From the NCBI RefSeq assembly GCF_964019385.1, contig NC_088646.1, positions 41,150,563-41,214,562 on the forward strand: a stretch of 64,000 nt of DNA, in the 5' to 3' direction. A model generated the notes under the pieces. It was not told where the DNA came from. It searched no databases and worked only from the letters and a program-made list of their open reading frames with translations. The position numbers and the translations under genes are program-made. This DNA is from Sycon ciliatum. Taxonomy: Eukaryota; Porifera; Calcarea; Leucosolenida; Sycettidae. Shown piece after piece: positions 23,227 to 44,732 of the stretch. Positions within the stretch are counted from its first letter, which is position 1, and the number at the start of each line of letters is the position of its first letter.

Positions 23227-24165
23227 TCACACCTCTGTGCAAATCATACTCGATGTTGTTTGCAGGAACACCGGTCGCGCGGCCTGCTGTGCAGACAACC
23301 GCTGGAGAAGGCTCTTGGTGGTCGGATTCGTGGCCACGTCTATTGGTGTGCGGCCAAAAGCATCGGGTCTGTGGATATCTCCACCAGCACGTACAACATA
23401 GGACACAATGTGATTATGTCCACCAACAGCTGCAGCATGCAGCGGTGTCCAACCGTCATCGTCACTGCAATCAGCACGAGCACCATGTAAAAGCAGAAGT
23501 CGAGCGCACTCATCTGCTCCAGCGAAGCAGCACAGATGCAGCGGTGTGATGCCCTGGTGATTGGCCACATTAACCGCTAGCCTGTCATGCACACGGCCGT
23601 CCAGTGTGCTCGTGGGCGATTTTGACAGGATTTGTCGGAGCTCTGCAAAGTCACCTTGCTGCACAGATGTCCAAAGTAGTACATTGGGATGGAAGCACAC
23701 CCTTCGCTTTCTCCGACTGGTACCAGCAGTATGGCTGCTACCACTAGTCGTATGGATGGGACTACCAGTATGGTATCTTCCAGCTCTCCGTACTCCTGGT
23801 GCCGGTGGTTCATCCAAGTCATCCATGCTAGACAAACTACTGGAGTATGCACCACTGGATAGCGAAGACAGGGAACTGATGGATGCTGGTGATTCGCAGC
23901 GCAGCAAGTTACTGCTACATGTGCTGTTGAGGGTGCTGATGGAGCCAGGAGATGAACTGAACGACGAGGAGTCTTCTGAAATCTGCGGTAGAGACATACA
24001 CGCGATGCTGTCTCGGTGTCTGGTGGACAATCGGCCACCATCCCCACCGGTGTAATTCAGAGACATGGTTGACTGCATGCCAGCTGCCGGTCGATGTTGC
24101 TTGATAGGGACGGGACCCTGATAAACACTGCTAGTGTTGATATTGGCTGGGGAAAGGGTGGGCAT
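23227..24165 (-). CDS. PPP1R27-like PP1-binding ankyrin-repeat protein
   Basis: A single uninterrupted frame of 312 residues runs from ATG (24163-24165) to TGA (23227-23229). Residues 1-150 are Ser-rich and probably disordered. A basic patch runs into Arg-Val-Cys-Phe (155-158), an RVxF motif that docks on the catalytic subunit of protein phosphatase 1. Next comes Asn-Val-Leu-Leu plus a helix, as in PPP1R27 and the N termini of MYPT proteins. Ankyrin repeats follow at about 204-236 and 237-269 (both with TPLH), with a partial third at 270-290 (TPID). Mammalian PPP1R27 is about half this length and lacks the long Ser-rich N terminus. The likely role is to target or restrain PP1 (inferred from the family). 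No intron is needed, so a retrocopy origin is possible, but the frame is intact. A TATA-like box lies about 280 bp upstream. Confidence 0.8.
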   Translation of the reverse strand: MPTLSPANINTSSVYQGPVPIKQHRPAAGMQSTMSLNYTGGDGGRLSTRHRDSIACMSLPQISEDSSSFSSSPGSISTLNSTCSSNLLRCESPASISSLSSLSSGAYSSSLSSMDDLDEPPAPGVRRAGRYHTGSPIHTTSGSSHTAGTSRRKRRVCFHPNVLLWTSVQQGDFAELRQILSKSPTSTLDGRVHDRLAVNVANHQGITPLHLCCFAGADECARLLLLHGARADCSDDDGWTPLHAAAVGGHNHIVSYVVRAGGDIHRPDAFGRTPIDVATNPTTKSLLQRLSAQQAARPVFLQTTSSMICTEV

Positions 24166-24440
24166 TTTGCAGTCTGCACACTCGGATCGATACTGAGTCT
24201 TCTGTCACGAATCACGCACAAAATAGTCTCCTGTCCACAGTCAGAAGGCGGTCACTAAGCACTGGCTGAGCCTCTCTGAATCCAAGCACTAAATCCGGGA
24301 AGAGAGGACTGAGTGAGGCAATGTCACGGAGCTGAGAAAGAACTAAGAGTTCCCTTACAAGAAGCACTGAGGTGTCTCATCTAAGTGATTGCTTCGCCGT
24401 GCTGACGCTTGAAGAAGTGGCGTAATGGCGACAGTAGAGA

Positions 24441-24448
24441 CATTTATA
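24441..24448 (-). promoter_or_regulatory. TATA-like box upstream of the ankyrin gene
   Basis: The minus strand reads CCTATAAATG, a good TATA box, 276 bp before the ATG at 24165. It would give a 5' leader of about 250 bases. No other core element is clear. Confidence 0.4.
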
Positions 24449-27400
24449 GGCTGCTACCGTCTTGCCTGTGGGCACTGGCAGCGACGAGTGGCGAGAAACT
24501 GTCAACCTCTCTACGAAGATCTCATCACACATCAACCGAGATTGCTGTCAATACTGGGTCGGTTTACGGAGCACCGTGCCAACTGCCAACTAACGGGCTT
24601 GGCTGTGTACGGGCTTGGCTGTGTACGGGCTTGGCTGCAAAACGTGTAATACAGTGTGAGTGTCCTACTAGAACTAGTAGAAGTACACATGCAGTGAATA
24701 TTGGCTGCCGCCGGGTCTGGGCTGGGGTTGGCACTGCAAGGGGTAGTGTGTATCACCTCGCATGGGAAACTGTCACCGTGTGGGCCAACCCGATGAGTAC
24801 CCTGCCGTGACTTCCACACACCATCATGTACGGACGTTAACGCAGAATTGGCTTGCACTACAGCCTACAGCGTACACATCCTGTACATACGTACATGTAT
24901 ATACACAGAGTGGAGACTATACTGGAGGGCATTACCACCACTGGAGACAAGAGACAATAACAACAACCCGACCAATTGACAGGACGATGGGGCCCCGGAC
25001 TCTTTGCGCTGCTCCCATCCAGTCAGTGCAGCCACTGCATACAGTCTGTAGAGTGGTTTGACAGGTTGACGCCATGCCAGTGCCAGTGAGTATGGGATTA
25101 GTGTAAATCACACGCTGCATGAATCCCTGTTACCCGAGGCTACACGCATACTACACGCATACTAGTACACGAGAGCTAGGACTGGTAGGAGGATCATGCC
25201 AACGGCCCACTCACACTCTCTCGTAGTGTAGAGTCCACTATGTCTGCACTAGATTGGCACACCTAGTACACACAGTCTGTAGTGGCCAGAGCGGTAAGGA
25301 CTACACTGTACCTGGATGTGCAGAAACCACAGTGCAGGCTGGAGCTCCGGAGGCAACGCAGCTAAGAGTGGCCCGAACATGTTAATGAATCCACTAGAAT
25401 CGCCTGTCTCTCAAGAGACTCTCTTACACGGACAGGCTCAGTTCATCAACAAGTTCGTGACAAGCCCAACTTTGGCAGGTGGCTAGACCGCAATTCTGAC
25501 AAGCAGCAACAGTACACACGTTCTGTCAACGTGTACCAGCAGCACTACACTACTCTACAGCCATGTCTATGGACTATGCCTATGGCTCGGGTAGGTGCAT
25601 GTACATGTACATAATCATTGTATTGTAGGTCATGGTAGACTGTGTGACAGTGTGAAGCAGCGGGTCATGGCCATGGGGTCCATAATGTACATTGTGCTTC
25701 AGTACATGTATTATGGTCATGGCGTCCACATGCATTCTATGCCTACATGTATGTGCCAGTTCGTGTCCGTCACCAGAGATTTAGGCAAATGTATACGTGC
25801 ATGTACATGTACAATGTAGGTCTATGGCCATTACTGTATGATGAAGCAAGACTGCCACTGTCATCGCCACGTAATATTAATAGGGATGGTGCAGCAACCC
25901 GTGGGCGAATGGTACATGTCAAAAGGTTTGACAGACCCTGCACTCGTTGCAGCAATAGGAAAATGGCGGACTCTTGCCCGCCAGTCAGGCAATTCATGCC
26001 GTGGATCATGGGCACGTTCCGTGATGGCTCTGCAGGCTCAGCTTGGAGCAAGATAAATCCGAAAAAGGCTGCATCGAAGTTGGCAGTACTCTTCAAATGA
26101 TCCACAACTTAGTTGTCATGACGTCCACATGAGCTTGGTTCGTGAAGCCATCAAACGGCCATCATTGACTCTGTAACTGTTGTCCGAAATAGGCGTAGAT
26201 TCTCACGCAAGCCATGTGCCACATTAGCCAGCATGTGTTTGCAATCAGGTCGTAGCCTTGGTGTACATCATGTGTTCGAATAGGATATACATATACGTTG
26301 TAGGTGTGATTACATCATGTATTATAATGTGTGTGCGTGTGCGTGCTGTCATGAACACAGCTGGTGCATGTTCATGTACATAATACCGGAACATGTACTC
26401 AGCTACTCAGCTACACAGAAGAGAGAGAGAGTGAGAGGAAACTGCTACTTTTAATCAGGTGTAACAGCTTTTAATCAGGCTTGGATAGGCTTGGATATCT
26501 CTAGCTTTGATTGACTTGGCTCCCACCCAGCCTAACAGCCTAGATGTGATAATATACAGTCATGTACATGTAGTAGTGTAGGATGAAGATAACAGATGCA
26601 ATTACGTCCGGTGGGTTGATGAGCTTAGTGTCAGCTTAGTAAAATGACAATTATTATTTACCACTGGGACCTGTCGTATTATCTCTGTGTGAGTGTGCAT
26701 GAAGTGTCGCAGAAATCGACAGAACACACACTGATATTGATCCTCTGCACGTGCTGGGTGCTAGCTCCCAAGAATAGTGCTGTTCTGCCCGCCCTGCCAG
26801 CAGTGCCAGCAGTTCAGCGGTGCTTACTTCTCACACACACGCGGTATATACTGCGAATATCATGCTGCTGGATGATACATGATGACGTATGACAGTTGAG
26901 AACAATAGACCCGCAACCATACATTTACAGTGAAGTCAGTTGTCGTCTGGATTTGTGGAGCTAGTGACACACTGACAGTAGTCAACAACTAGATGTGGAC
27001 TGTCACTGCACACATGTACATGCCCATCCTCACATCCTCACATGCATGTACATGTCCTCACAAACTATAGTCTAGACACTCTCATAGATAGACTGACGAA
27101 CTGAAGGGTACGAATGGTCCATATTGCTAAAGGCAAACTCATGTACTTCCACGCATGCACTGGTGTGCTGTTCCGAGCTAGTTTTCGTGAATACGAAAGT
27201 AAGTAAGTTATCAAATGATCAGATGTGATATCAATGCGTGACCCGTTGTAGCACCTGCCATTTTGGCAATGCGGTCCAATGCTGAATGGTATACACTCGA
27301 CAAGTACAGCACTGTACTCGACATTATCACATCACAATACACGCAGAATTCATGGGGACAGGGTACGCGTAGATCCACCTTCGCATATACAAGCAATGAA

Positions 27401-28550
27401 CCTACTGTACTACACCATTACTACATGCAGTATGTATGTTACCGGTATATCTGTTTGACAGCTCACACTAAACTAAGTTTGTCTGAAGAAGTTTACCAAG
27501 ACAAGAAGGGTTGGCAAAGGTTCGTGCACTGAATCAGTTCATAGCCTCGTATGATGTGACTAAGAACAACGAGCCCAGCACAGCTTCTCCCACACATGTT
27601 CAAAGTTTCCCATCATACTAGTAGGTACGCCTTGTTTCCGATCAACATGTTCAAAGTTATAAGCATGCGGAGCTGATTAGGTCCAGCTACTATCCACCAT
27701 TGACAAACACATACAATGTAGCTGCATCGCTAGCAAGGCGCGTGGGGAGGTTAGTAAGAAAGTTAGTTGAAACGCAAGACAGACTACACTTTGCGGTCTG
27801 TCTGAATGAGGCTGAATCAGATACTTATCTCAGTGTTCCAAACTCTCTGCAAAAACGTGCAACAACTTCCCAAGTCCATGATTACGTGTACTGATTTCGA
27901 ATTTAGAATGTCACCATTGCAGCCTGGATGACTGGACAGCAAAGACTGCTCAAGGTATACCAACTTTTTGCAAGTAGCTTCTGCTGTTCCTGTTTGCATT
28001 ATTTTTTTTATTTTTTCACCTTGTAATATCCCTTCTTCCCTCTCTAATAACAGCCACCTTCCCTTCCTTTCCCCATGAGACTCCCATTGATAGGCATCTA
28101 TTTGCCTCTTGGAGAATCCTTGAAAATATAATATCAAATAAAAGACTTCCAAATGTCACTTCAGCTCGTCCTACTTATTGCCATATTAAAATAAAAGACT
28201 GGTAACGATTATGTAATGACAGACGATGTCATAAATATGTTAGTCACTGTTCGAGTCGCAACTTTCACAATAGTACATGGATGTCGGGAGGGGTGTGGGG
28301 GTGTGTGTGGAGGGGGGGGGGGGGTGCGCACAGCTACTGAGACAATGTATACTGAGGCAATACTCTTGGCAGTTCCAAGGGAAAGGGATTGTAATGTTAC
28401 TGTTTCCAGTACCGGTACGTGACCATGGTGACGGTGTTCATGTACTGACAACAGTTACTGTTAGTGCAGACAAGATGGACGACCTGCGACTAGATAACTG
28501 CCTTGCGGGGTGGTAAATGCAGATGAACTGTTACTTTCCAGCACTGTCAG

Positions 28551-28667
28551 GTATTTGCAGGGCTAGTGCTTAGTATTTGCAGGGCTAGTGCTTGGTATTT
28601 GCAGGGCTAGTGCTTAGTATTTGCAGGGCTAGTGCTTGGTATTTGCAGGGCTAGTGCTTGGTATTTG
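28551..28667 (+). repeat. 22-bp tandem repeat, five copies
   Basis: The unit is GTATTTGCAGGGCTAGTGCT plus TG or TA, five times in a row plus a partial copy. There are no spacers, so it is not a CRISPR array. Confidence 0.95.
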
Positions 28668-31610
28668 AACCCACTCTACAGTCCACTGTTAGCGTTGCTT
28701 TCGTGACGTCATACCGTGGAAAGACATGGTAATTGGTATGCATGTTCCGTTCTATGTTTCTCCTCTCAGACAGACGAACATTCTGAGTCGTTGTTGCCTG
28801 GAGGATCACTACAAGGTTATTCAGTAGAGCCGTTTGTTTGCAGCTAGATTGAAGGAGGAAGCTTCATTCCTGCAATTCTGAACATACCGTTCTTATTGAA
28901 GTCACCCCAGCCTATACACACACCGTGGAGCATACATGTACTGGTTATCTATTCAATTCACACTGGACTGTGGAGAGTGCTGTGCTAGATCATGCACCAA
29001 TCGCCATGCATACCAAGCAGAGAGAACTACGCTTGGTCTAGTGGGATTAGTCTGCAATACGTTCAGTTATGCTGCCACTGTACTGCCTTTACCGACTAAC
29101 ACGAGACTCGGAACCAAGTGATGATGTATGAATTGGGGTTGTATCAATCCCAGACACTATGCTGTACTGATTACTCTGATATGGGTCTAGTGTTCCAGCA
29201 AATAATTCGACTACAATTAATGGTGGCTGTATGACACCTGCACACAGAGGCTGGACTGTGCATGCATTACAGAGTTACTCTGGGGAAGGCTACCACTACT
29301 CGCAGTCCTGCTACATGCTGCTCATTACTCATTACTCACTACTGAATACTAATACTAACGTTAGTGTGAATGTAATGCGAGTAATGCGGAAATCTCGCAA
29401 ACACTCCCACTCAATAACTCAAACGCATATCTAGATCAGTAGATGGGCGCTCGCCACTCCGCTGGCGTTGCGCTGGAGATATTCAATTCATCAACCAATC
29501 ACGTGGAAACAGAGCGCCAATCTACCATGCACGATCTACTATTTATTTTGCTCTAGAACCTACGATCGGTCGGCATCTCCCTGCAGTGAATGATCTATTC
29601 ACCACCCTGCTGCACGCTGCACACTGCATGCATGATGTATGGTGATACGATCAGTGAGGATGCAGTTGGCTAGACGTGTGGCGCTAGGGCATAGGCGGAG
29701 TCAATGGAAATGCACACGTCTACTTGAAGTAGGTCTAGCGATGCCGTCTTCTATGGTCTCTACTAAGTATACGGACCAGGCACAGCACGAGTTGATGTAC
29801 AGCTCAGTGTGGATGTTATTCTCCATACTATGAAGTACGAACTCAGACCTCGTTGGAGCAACCAACTAACTTTATCAAGTACGAGACATACCAAAACATC
29901 TCACTTTGTGGGAGAGGCTAGCACTTTCGCCGTGGGGAAGTCGGCATCGCGCGCCCGCTTATCAGCAATTCCCATTCATCAACTTGATCAAGGCAGGACA
30001 TGAGACCCAGTGGCAGTACACTCAGCGTAGGTCCAGACTGACCAGACTCCCTGGACAGAGTGATTTCGTACACAGGCTTAGAGTTAGAGCTGAGAACAAC
30101 ATCGTGTTCGACCATAAAGAGTAGTAGGAGAGTAGTAGGAGAGTAGTAGGAGAGTAGTGAAGAAATAGCGGTGAAGGACATGACTGTGTACTGTAGGCAG
30201 CTGATCAGCCTACAAACTCAACGTACCCGGCTGCTGTAGAGTATAACCTTCACTTTCTACCGGCTGAAGACATAATGCCTTGATGGCAGTGTAGACTCAG
30301 ACATGTAGTTATCTGACCGGTCCGTGATGGCGTGACTGGCGTCCCACACAGTCCAACTGTCAAGTTGTCATGCACTTGCCTTAGAGCTATTCCATGTTCT
30401 GTACTGTAGTGTACCGGCCTACATGTACATGTATGACTGCTAACTTGGCATGCGAATAGGCACATGAGTGTTCTCTGTATAATAATGGTCGTTCATTCCC
30501 ATAGTTTCCCTGCCCATGGCCAACTCTGCCATGTACCATGAGTCCATGATCGCACTATTCCGGTTAGTCTGATTTGTCAAAATTAATGCACTTACATGCC
30601 CATTTACGATAATCATGATATGGGATATTGGTTTTGACTGACGGGTGACTGCCAAGCCTCCAATGTTGCCACTTACCATCTTGGACCGTAAGTGAACTTT
30701 GTACTTCACTCTGCCTGTAGTGCTCACTCTGCCTGTAGTGCTGCGGTGTGTGCAGCGTGAGAAGCAGTCGCCCTACGTGGTGCTGCTCCACTGGACCAAG
30801 TGATCCTCAGCTCCTAGGCAAGATCAAGGTCATGTTCGACTTCTGGTGTTCGACATGCCCTGTTGTCATGTATGTGTTTCCCAGGCTTTCCACCACTCTA
30901 ACATGACCAATCTGATTACCGGTACAACCATTGTCAACTAACAATCTTTAGCCTTAGCATTAGCCTATCCACTGCCTGCAGTTCAGCATGTGGCACGAAT
31001 AGCCGAGGCTACCAGTTGGGGGGATTTCGCGGAGTAGGGATGACAGGAGGAAAGCAATTGATCTGTGGCACTGCAAATGTGATAAGAACGCAATGTACGC
31101 TAGCGCTAGCGAGTTGAAAACGTGCAATGATTATGAATTACCCGTACGGCGAGTGGATGAACAATACACTGGCGTTGCCTGTTGGGCGATAAGACACTTG
31201 TCGGAACAAACATTGATGCGGCACTGGAGCATGAAAGTAGAAGCACATGATATTGTCGACTAAACAATTACCTTGGACTGGATTTGAAGTCTCACGGATG
31301 TGATGTAGCATCATGGATTCATAGCGCTACGGCATTCCGGCACAGCAATACTGCTGATACTGCTTCGGTCCACGATCATAAATAATCATTGGAGAAAAAC
31401 GTGCAGCCAATTTCCCTGATGTTCCAGTCCGTATCACCATATTTGTGCACGATGTCCTATAGAGGCGAGTGATGTAATGCCAAAATGGTGTCGGGACGCT
31501 ATCATCCGATCAGATGGTTAACTGTGACTCCACAGCGCACTGTACTGTATGGTGAGTTGGGCAAACATTGCTGCAAAGATTGAATGAGTTGCACTATACT
31601 GTCGTATTCT

Positions 31611-31711
31611 AGTCACCGCCACCGCCAGGGAGTGGGGTATTTTACCAATCTCTTATTCACCGCCACCGCCACCGCCAGGGAGTGGTGTATTTTACCAACC
31701 TCTTAGTCACC
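31611..31711 (+). repeat. Tandem duplication of about 50 bp
   Basis: Two copies share CACCGCCAGGGAGTGG, then TATTTTACCAA and CTCTTA; the second has one more CCACCG. Confidence 0.9.
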
Positions 31712-32687
31712 ACAATCCTGATGCAACCTACTTTCTAAATAATTAGAACATTGAATAGTCATTGTTTGTTGTTCTGATGATGGTAATATTGACGACTCAT
31801 TACTGTTTTCGGCGGTGTGCCTGTTGACCTGAAAACTCTACACACGGTAGTTACGGTCTGGTGCACAGCTGCTCACTGTGTCTAATTACGAATCTGCAAG
31901 TCTAGAGAATGCCTAAGGTTTCGGCAAACGTTGCAACTCGATTATAAGCCTAACCGTTTATGTTTCACTGCAGTGGTCTGCATAGTACACTCGACCCTAT
32001 CATCATGATGGAATCATAATAATGACTTTGTACATGTGCAAGAACAGGTGCAGACATGTCATGTGTATGTGGGTGTGGTTCAGTGGTTAGTACAGTCATG
32101 TACTTCGCCTCCAGTGTGTGTGTGTATGTGTGTGTGTGTCTGTGTGCCAGCATGTAGAATATCTCATTCCTATCCAAGACCGGAGGAAGCAGTTTTTGGT
32201 TGGTCCGGCCATACTCTAGTCTTTCATACAGTTTGTGTATGATATGTAGCGGGGTAGTCACATGACCTCCTCAATAGTAAACACACGTAACGTTGGTGGA
32301 CAAAAGAGTTGGTCCGGCTTAGGCCTGACCAAGCGGACTAGTTCCGCCGGGCTTGCTATCAGACACCCCACTTGCGAGGCAAACATCCAATGCCCTACAT
32401 GTATTCATGGCATACAATCATGTGTAAATACAAATGATGGCAGAATAAAGGTTACACATCGGGGAGGGTAGCAGCCTAGAGGCATAGACCCCTTACAAGG
32501 GCGTGTCACCGACGTTGGATAACTCGGAGGCCAGCAGAGTGAACAACCGTCATCATTATTCAGCTCCCTTCCGAATCGAGCAACTTGCTCAGCAATTAAC
32601 CTAGCTAACGATGTCATCCTCCCTCCGGGCATACGACAGGCATTGCCTGGCTGTATATGAATGGTTCCTACTCTCTCGCCTACTCCT

Positions 32688-33207
<520 letters not shown>

Positions 33208-34207
33208 TGTACGCTTGCCCCTAATCAGACCCTTGAGTACCATAGCATCCTCCTATCTCAGTTACCAGTATCCTGGCAGTATGAGCAGGTCATTGTCTGG
33301 AAGTCAGCCCCCCCCCCCCCCCACACACACACACCTCCCCAAACAACACATTTTCCTACGCCACTGAATTATAACCTTTTTTTGTACTCATCCTGGAATC
33401 CCTTTTGGCAAGAAGGAGCCCATTCTACTAATCTACTTACCAAACGGTCATTCCTCGTGAACCCACCGCACGGGATGTGTGGAGGATCTTTTTTCCCCAC
33501 ATGCGCACATAACATCCATACCCACACAAGTCATACATACACGTACACATGCAAGCACGGGGCTAACTAACGATGACCTAAGTCCTTGGCATGCATGGTG
33601 ACCATGGTGACTGAGTCACATGTGCACGGTCCGGTCATGCCGTCACGCACGTGTTCCGTTGGCGCATGGCGAAGGGTGCAGTTGGCACGTGCTTCTGTAC
33701 ATGTGCTAGCTATGCTTGCAGATGTTATCAACAAGTAGGTCGAATGCTGCACACGATGGGCTGAGGTCTCTTTGACTGCTGACCAACTCCAGATGAACTC
33801 CAAAGACGTTCAAACCTTTTGTCTTTACGGTTGTTTACTGCCTAGTTCTAGACCAGAGGCTGGTGCAGAGCGAGCAGAGAACATCAACCAACTCGTTAAC
33901 GATTATCGCTGACTGGCTGTACAGTGCAGGAGGAAGGAAGACACATCCTGCAGTTCAGAGAGAGATCACTGATTATCTTTAGTACTAGTAGTGCTGCTTT
34001 TACCAATGTTCGTGAGCGTGAAATCAATGACAATAGCTAGCTAATGTCTGATTCTCTCAAATAGACTGCACCTGTGTGCAATCAGTCAATAGTGGTGTTA
34101 GTGTGGCGGGGCGGTAGTGTTCAATGATTCCATCATGTCCTTTGTTGCTGGTGTAGTCGGAGTAGCGTTGCTTGACGGCGTACGCAGTCGCGGTGTTTGT
34201 CAACAGT

Positions 34208-42796
<8,589 letters not shown>

Positions 42797-43829
42797 CTGG
42801 TTACCATAGGGACAGTGTATGTTTTAATTGCTTCGATTATCAAGTGGTTGAATCACACATTAGTGTTATTGATACACATGTATTATCCTCCTCGTTTCCA
42901 GCCGTGAATCCCGGTATTACATTGAGAATTTGCTTGAGAGGAAATGATTTAGTTCTCTCCAGAGAAAACTTGATTCCGCAAAAATAATTTATTTTAGGAA
43001 AACTCACGCATGCATGTACATGTAGGTTCATGCTTGAATGTAGATCACTAGGTACTCCGTTTTATTTGGTAGCAGGTTTTATTTCTGACGAAATGAGTGG
43101 TAGGGTTTGAGAGTGCCGATTCCAAATTTTAGATGGTCTAGTCCACCCACCTAGAAGGCAGTTGTCTCAGACATTTAGGCTAGATAGACTGAACCCGGCA
43201 TTTCAAAGAAGTAGTAAGTCATTTACAGTTGTTAAAACGGTGTTTGAAGTTTTCTACTGATTCAGAGTATTTCAGACTTACCTTGGCCAAAGCTGTTTGC
43301 TACTGACTAGCAATTCTCTCCAATTGAACTTATCTTCTATAGCCATTTTCAACTTTAGATTTTCAACTTTCGATTTGGTCAGTGAGATGAAGTCACAACT
43401 TACTTGAGTTGAAATTTCACCCAGCTCTTACTGTATTCTATTAGGTCAGCCGGTTGTCAATTTGTCACACTGGAAATCATGGCCACTGGCTTTAGAATAA
43501 ACAGTTCTTGCTTCTCATTATGTGGACTATGGAGTAACAGTATCTCTCGGGCCTGAATCAACGATACTGCCCTGACATCCATGTCTGATTCTATACATAA
43601 AGTCCTGCCAGAACTCTAGGATTGTCTACTTCATGCCCTGCCTGTGAGCGCTCTGATTGGCTCAAACCGTGGCAACGATCACGTGGCAAGTGTGAATATG
43701 TTTCATGTTCCAGTAGATCTACTCTATTACTAGTACTATTAAGTATTAGCAAGAGTACATGTTATCTCCTCTTGGTATTAAAGTGCAGGCCTTGAGACAG
43801 TTGATTTGAACCAGGTCCAGGGAGTTGCA

Positions 43830-44231
43830 GGCCCGTCGCACCGACTTTGGAGGTGGGGCGGCCATGGAAGGGGGGGGGGGGGTCCGGGGGCCCTCCCCGG
43901 GAACAAATTTCAAAAATTGAAGCCAATTGCAAGCATTTCCGGGTATTTGGTGCCATTTCAGTGCACGGTAACTACAATGAAAGTCTTTTTGATTCTGCAA
44001 CAAACGAAGAAGACGTTACGATCGGGGACAAACATTACCCTCCCCCGGGAAAAAGATTCAAAAATTGAAGCCAATTGCAAGCATTTCCAGGCATTTGGTG
44101 CCATTTCAGTGTAACTGCAATGAAAGACTTTTTTCTGCAACAAACCACGATCGGGGACAAGGATTTGTCACGTTTGCGCTAAGCTGCGCAAGCTGCGATC
44201 ATTGTACTTTTGTTGTAATGATTATGTGCTC

Positions 44232-44267
<36 letters not shown>

Positions 44268-44330
44268 GGCCGAAAAAGTGGGGCGGCTGAGGCCGCCCCC
44301 CGGCCCCGGCTGTGACCAGTGACGGCCTGG
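43830..44330 (+). repeat. Dispersed repeat R, with an internal duplication
   Basis: It holds CACCGACTTTGGAGGTGGGG, a G13 run, CCCCGGGAACAAATTTC, then AAAAATTGAAGCCAATTGCA twice (43912 and 44071), then a 33-bp poly-A (44233-44265) and GGCCGAAAAAGTGGGGCGGC. The same order is seen inverted at 35125-35405. It lies between copies A and B. There is no open frame of note. Confidence 0.7.
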
Positions 44331-44732
44331 AGTCGTATAAACCTGATAATATATGACTCCATGCCTTGCACCAAGAAAGGCACCGGTGCTACCGGCGGTA
44401 GCTTGTTTGCGCTGCTTTGCTTGATTTGATCAAGGACAAGGTCGCTCTACCATAGTCCATAGACCATACCAATCAACGACGTGCAAAGCGCACGCGAGTA
44501 AACCATGGTTCATCGTAAACAATGCTTGTTTTGTGACAAACACATTGTGTTTGTTTCAAGCGCCGCTTCTCCGCACTCGAACTCGTACGTACAATACAAA
44601 GTCATGTCATGACTTTGTAGTCGTAGATCTGTGACTGTGTGTGGTACATGGTGTGATCGATCGTGTCGATCAACCCTCTTTCTACTGATTTCTGGCCTTT
44701 GCCGCACGTGTGTAGAGAAAAAAATAAGTAGA

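Noticed and set aside
25747-26105. Overlapping plus and minus frames of about 110 codons
   Set aside because: Neither strand shows splice-site support, a family motif or a start context better than the other.
28551-28667. Regular 22-bp repeats resembling a CRISPR array
   Set aside because: There are no spacers between units, and the genome is eukaryotic.
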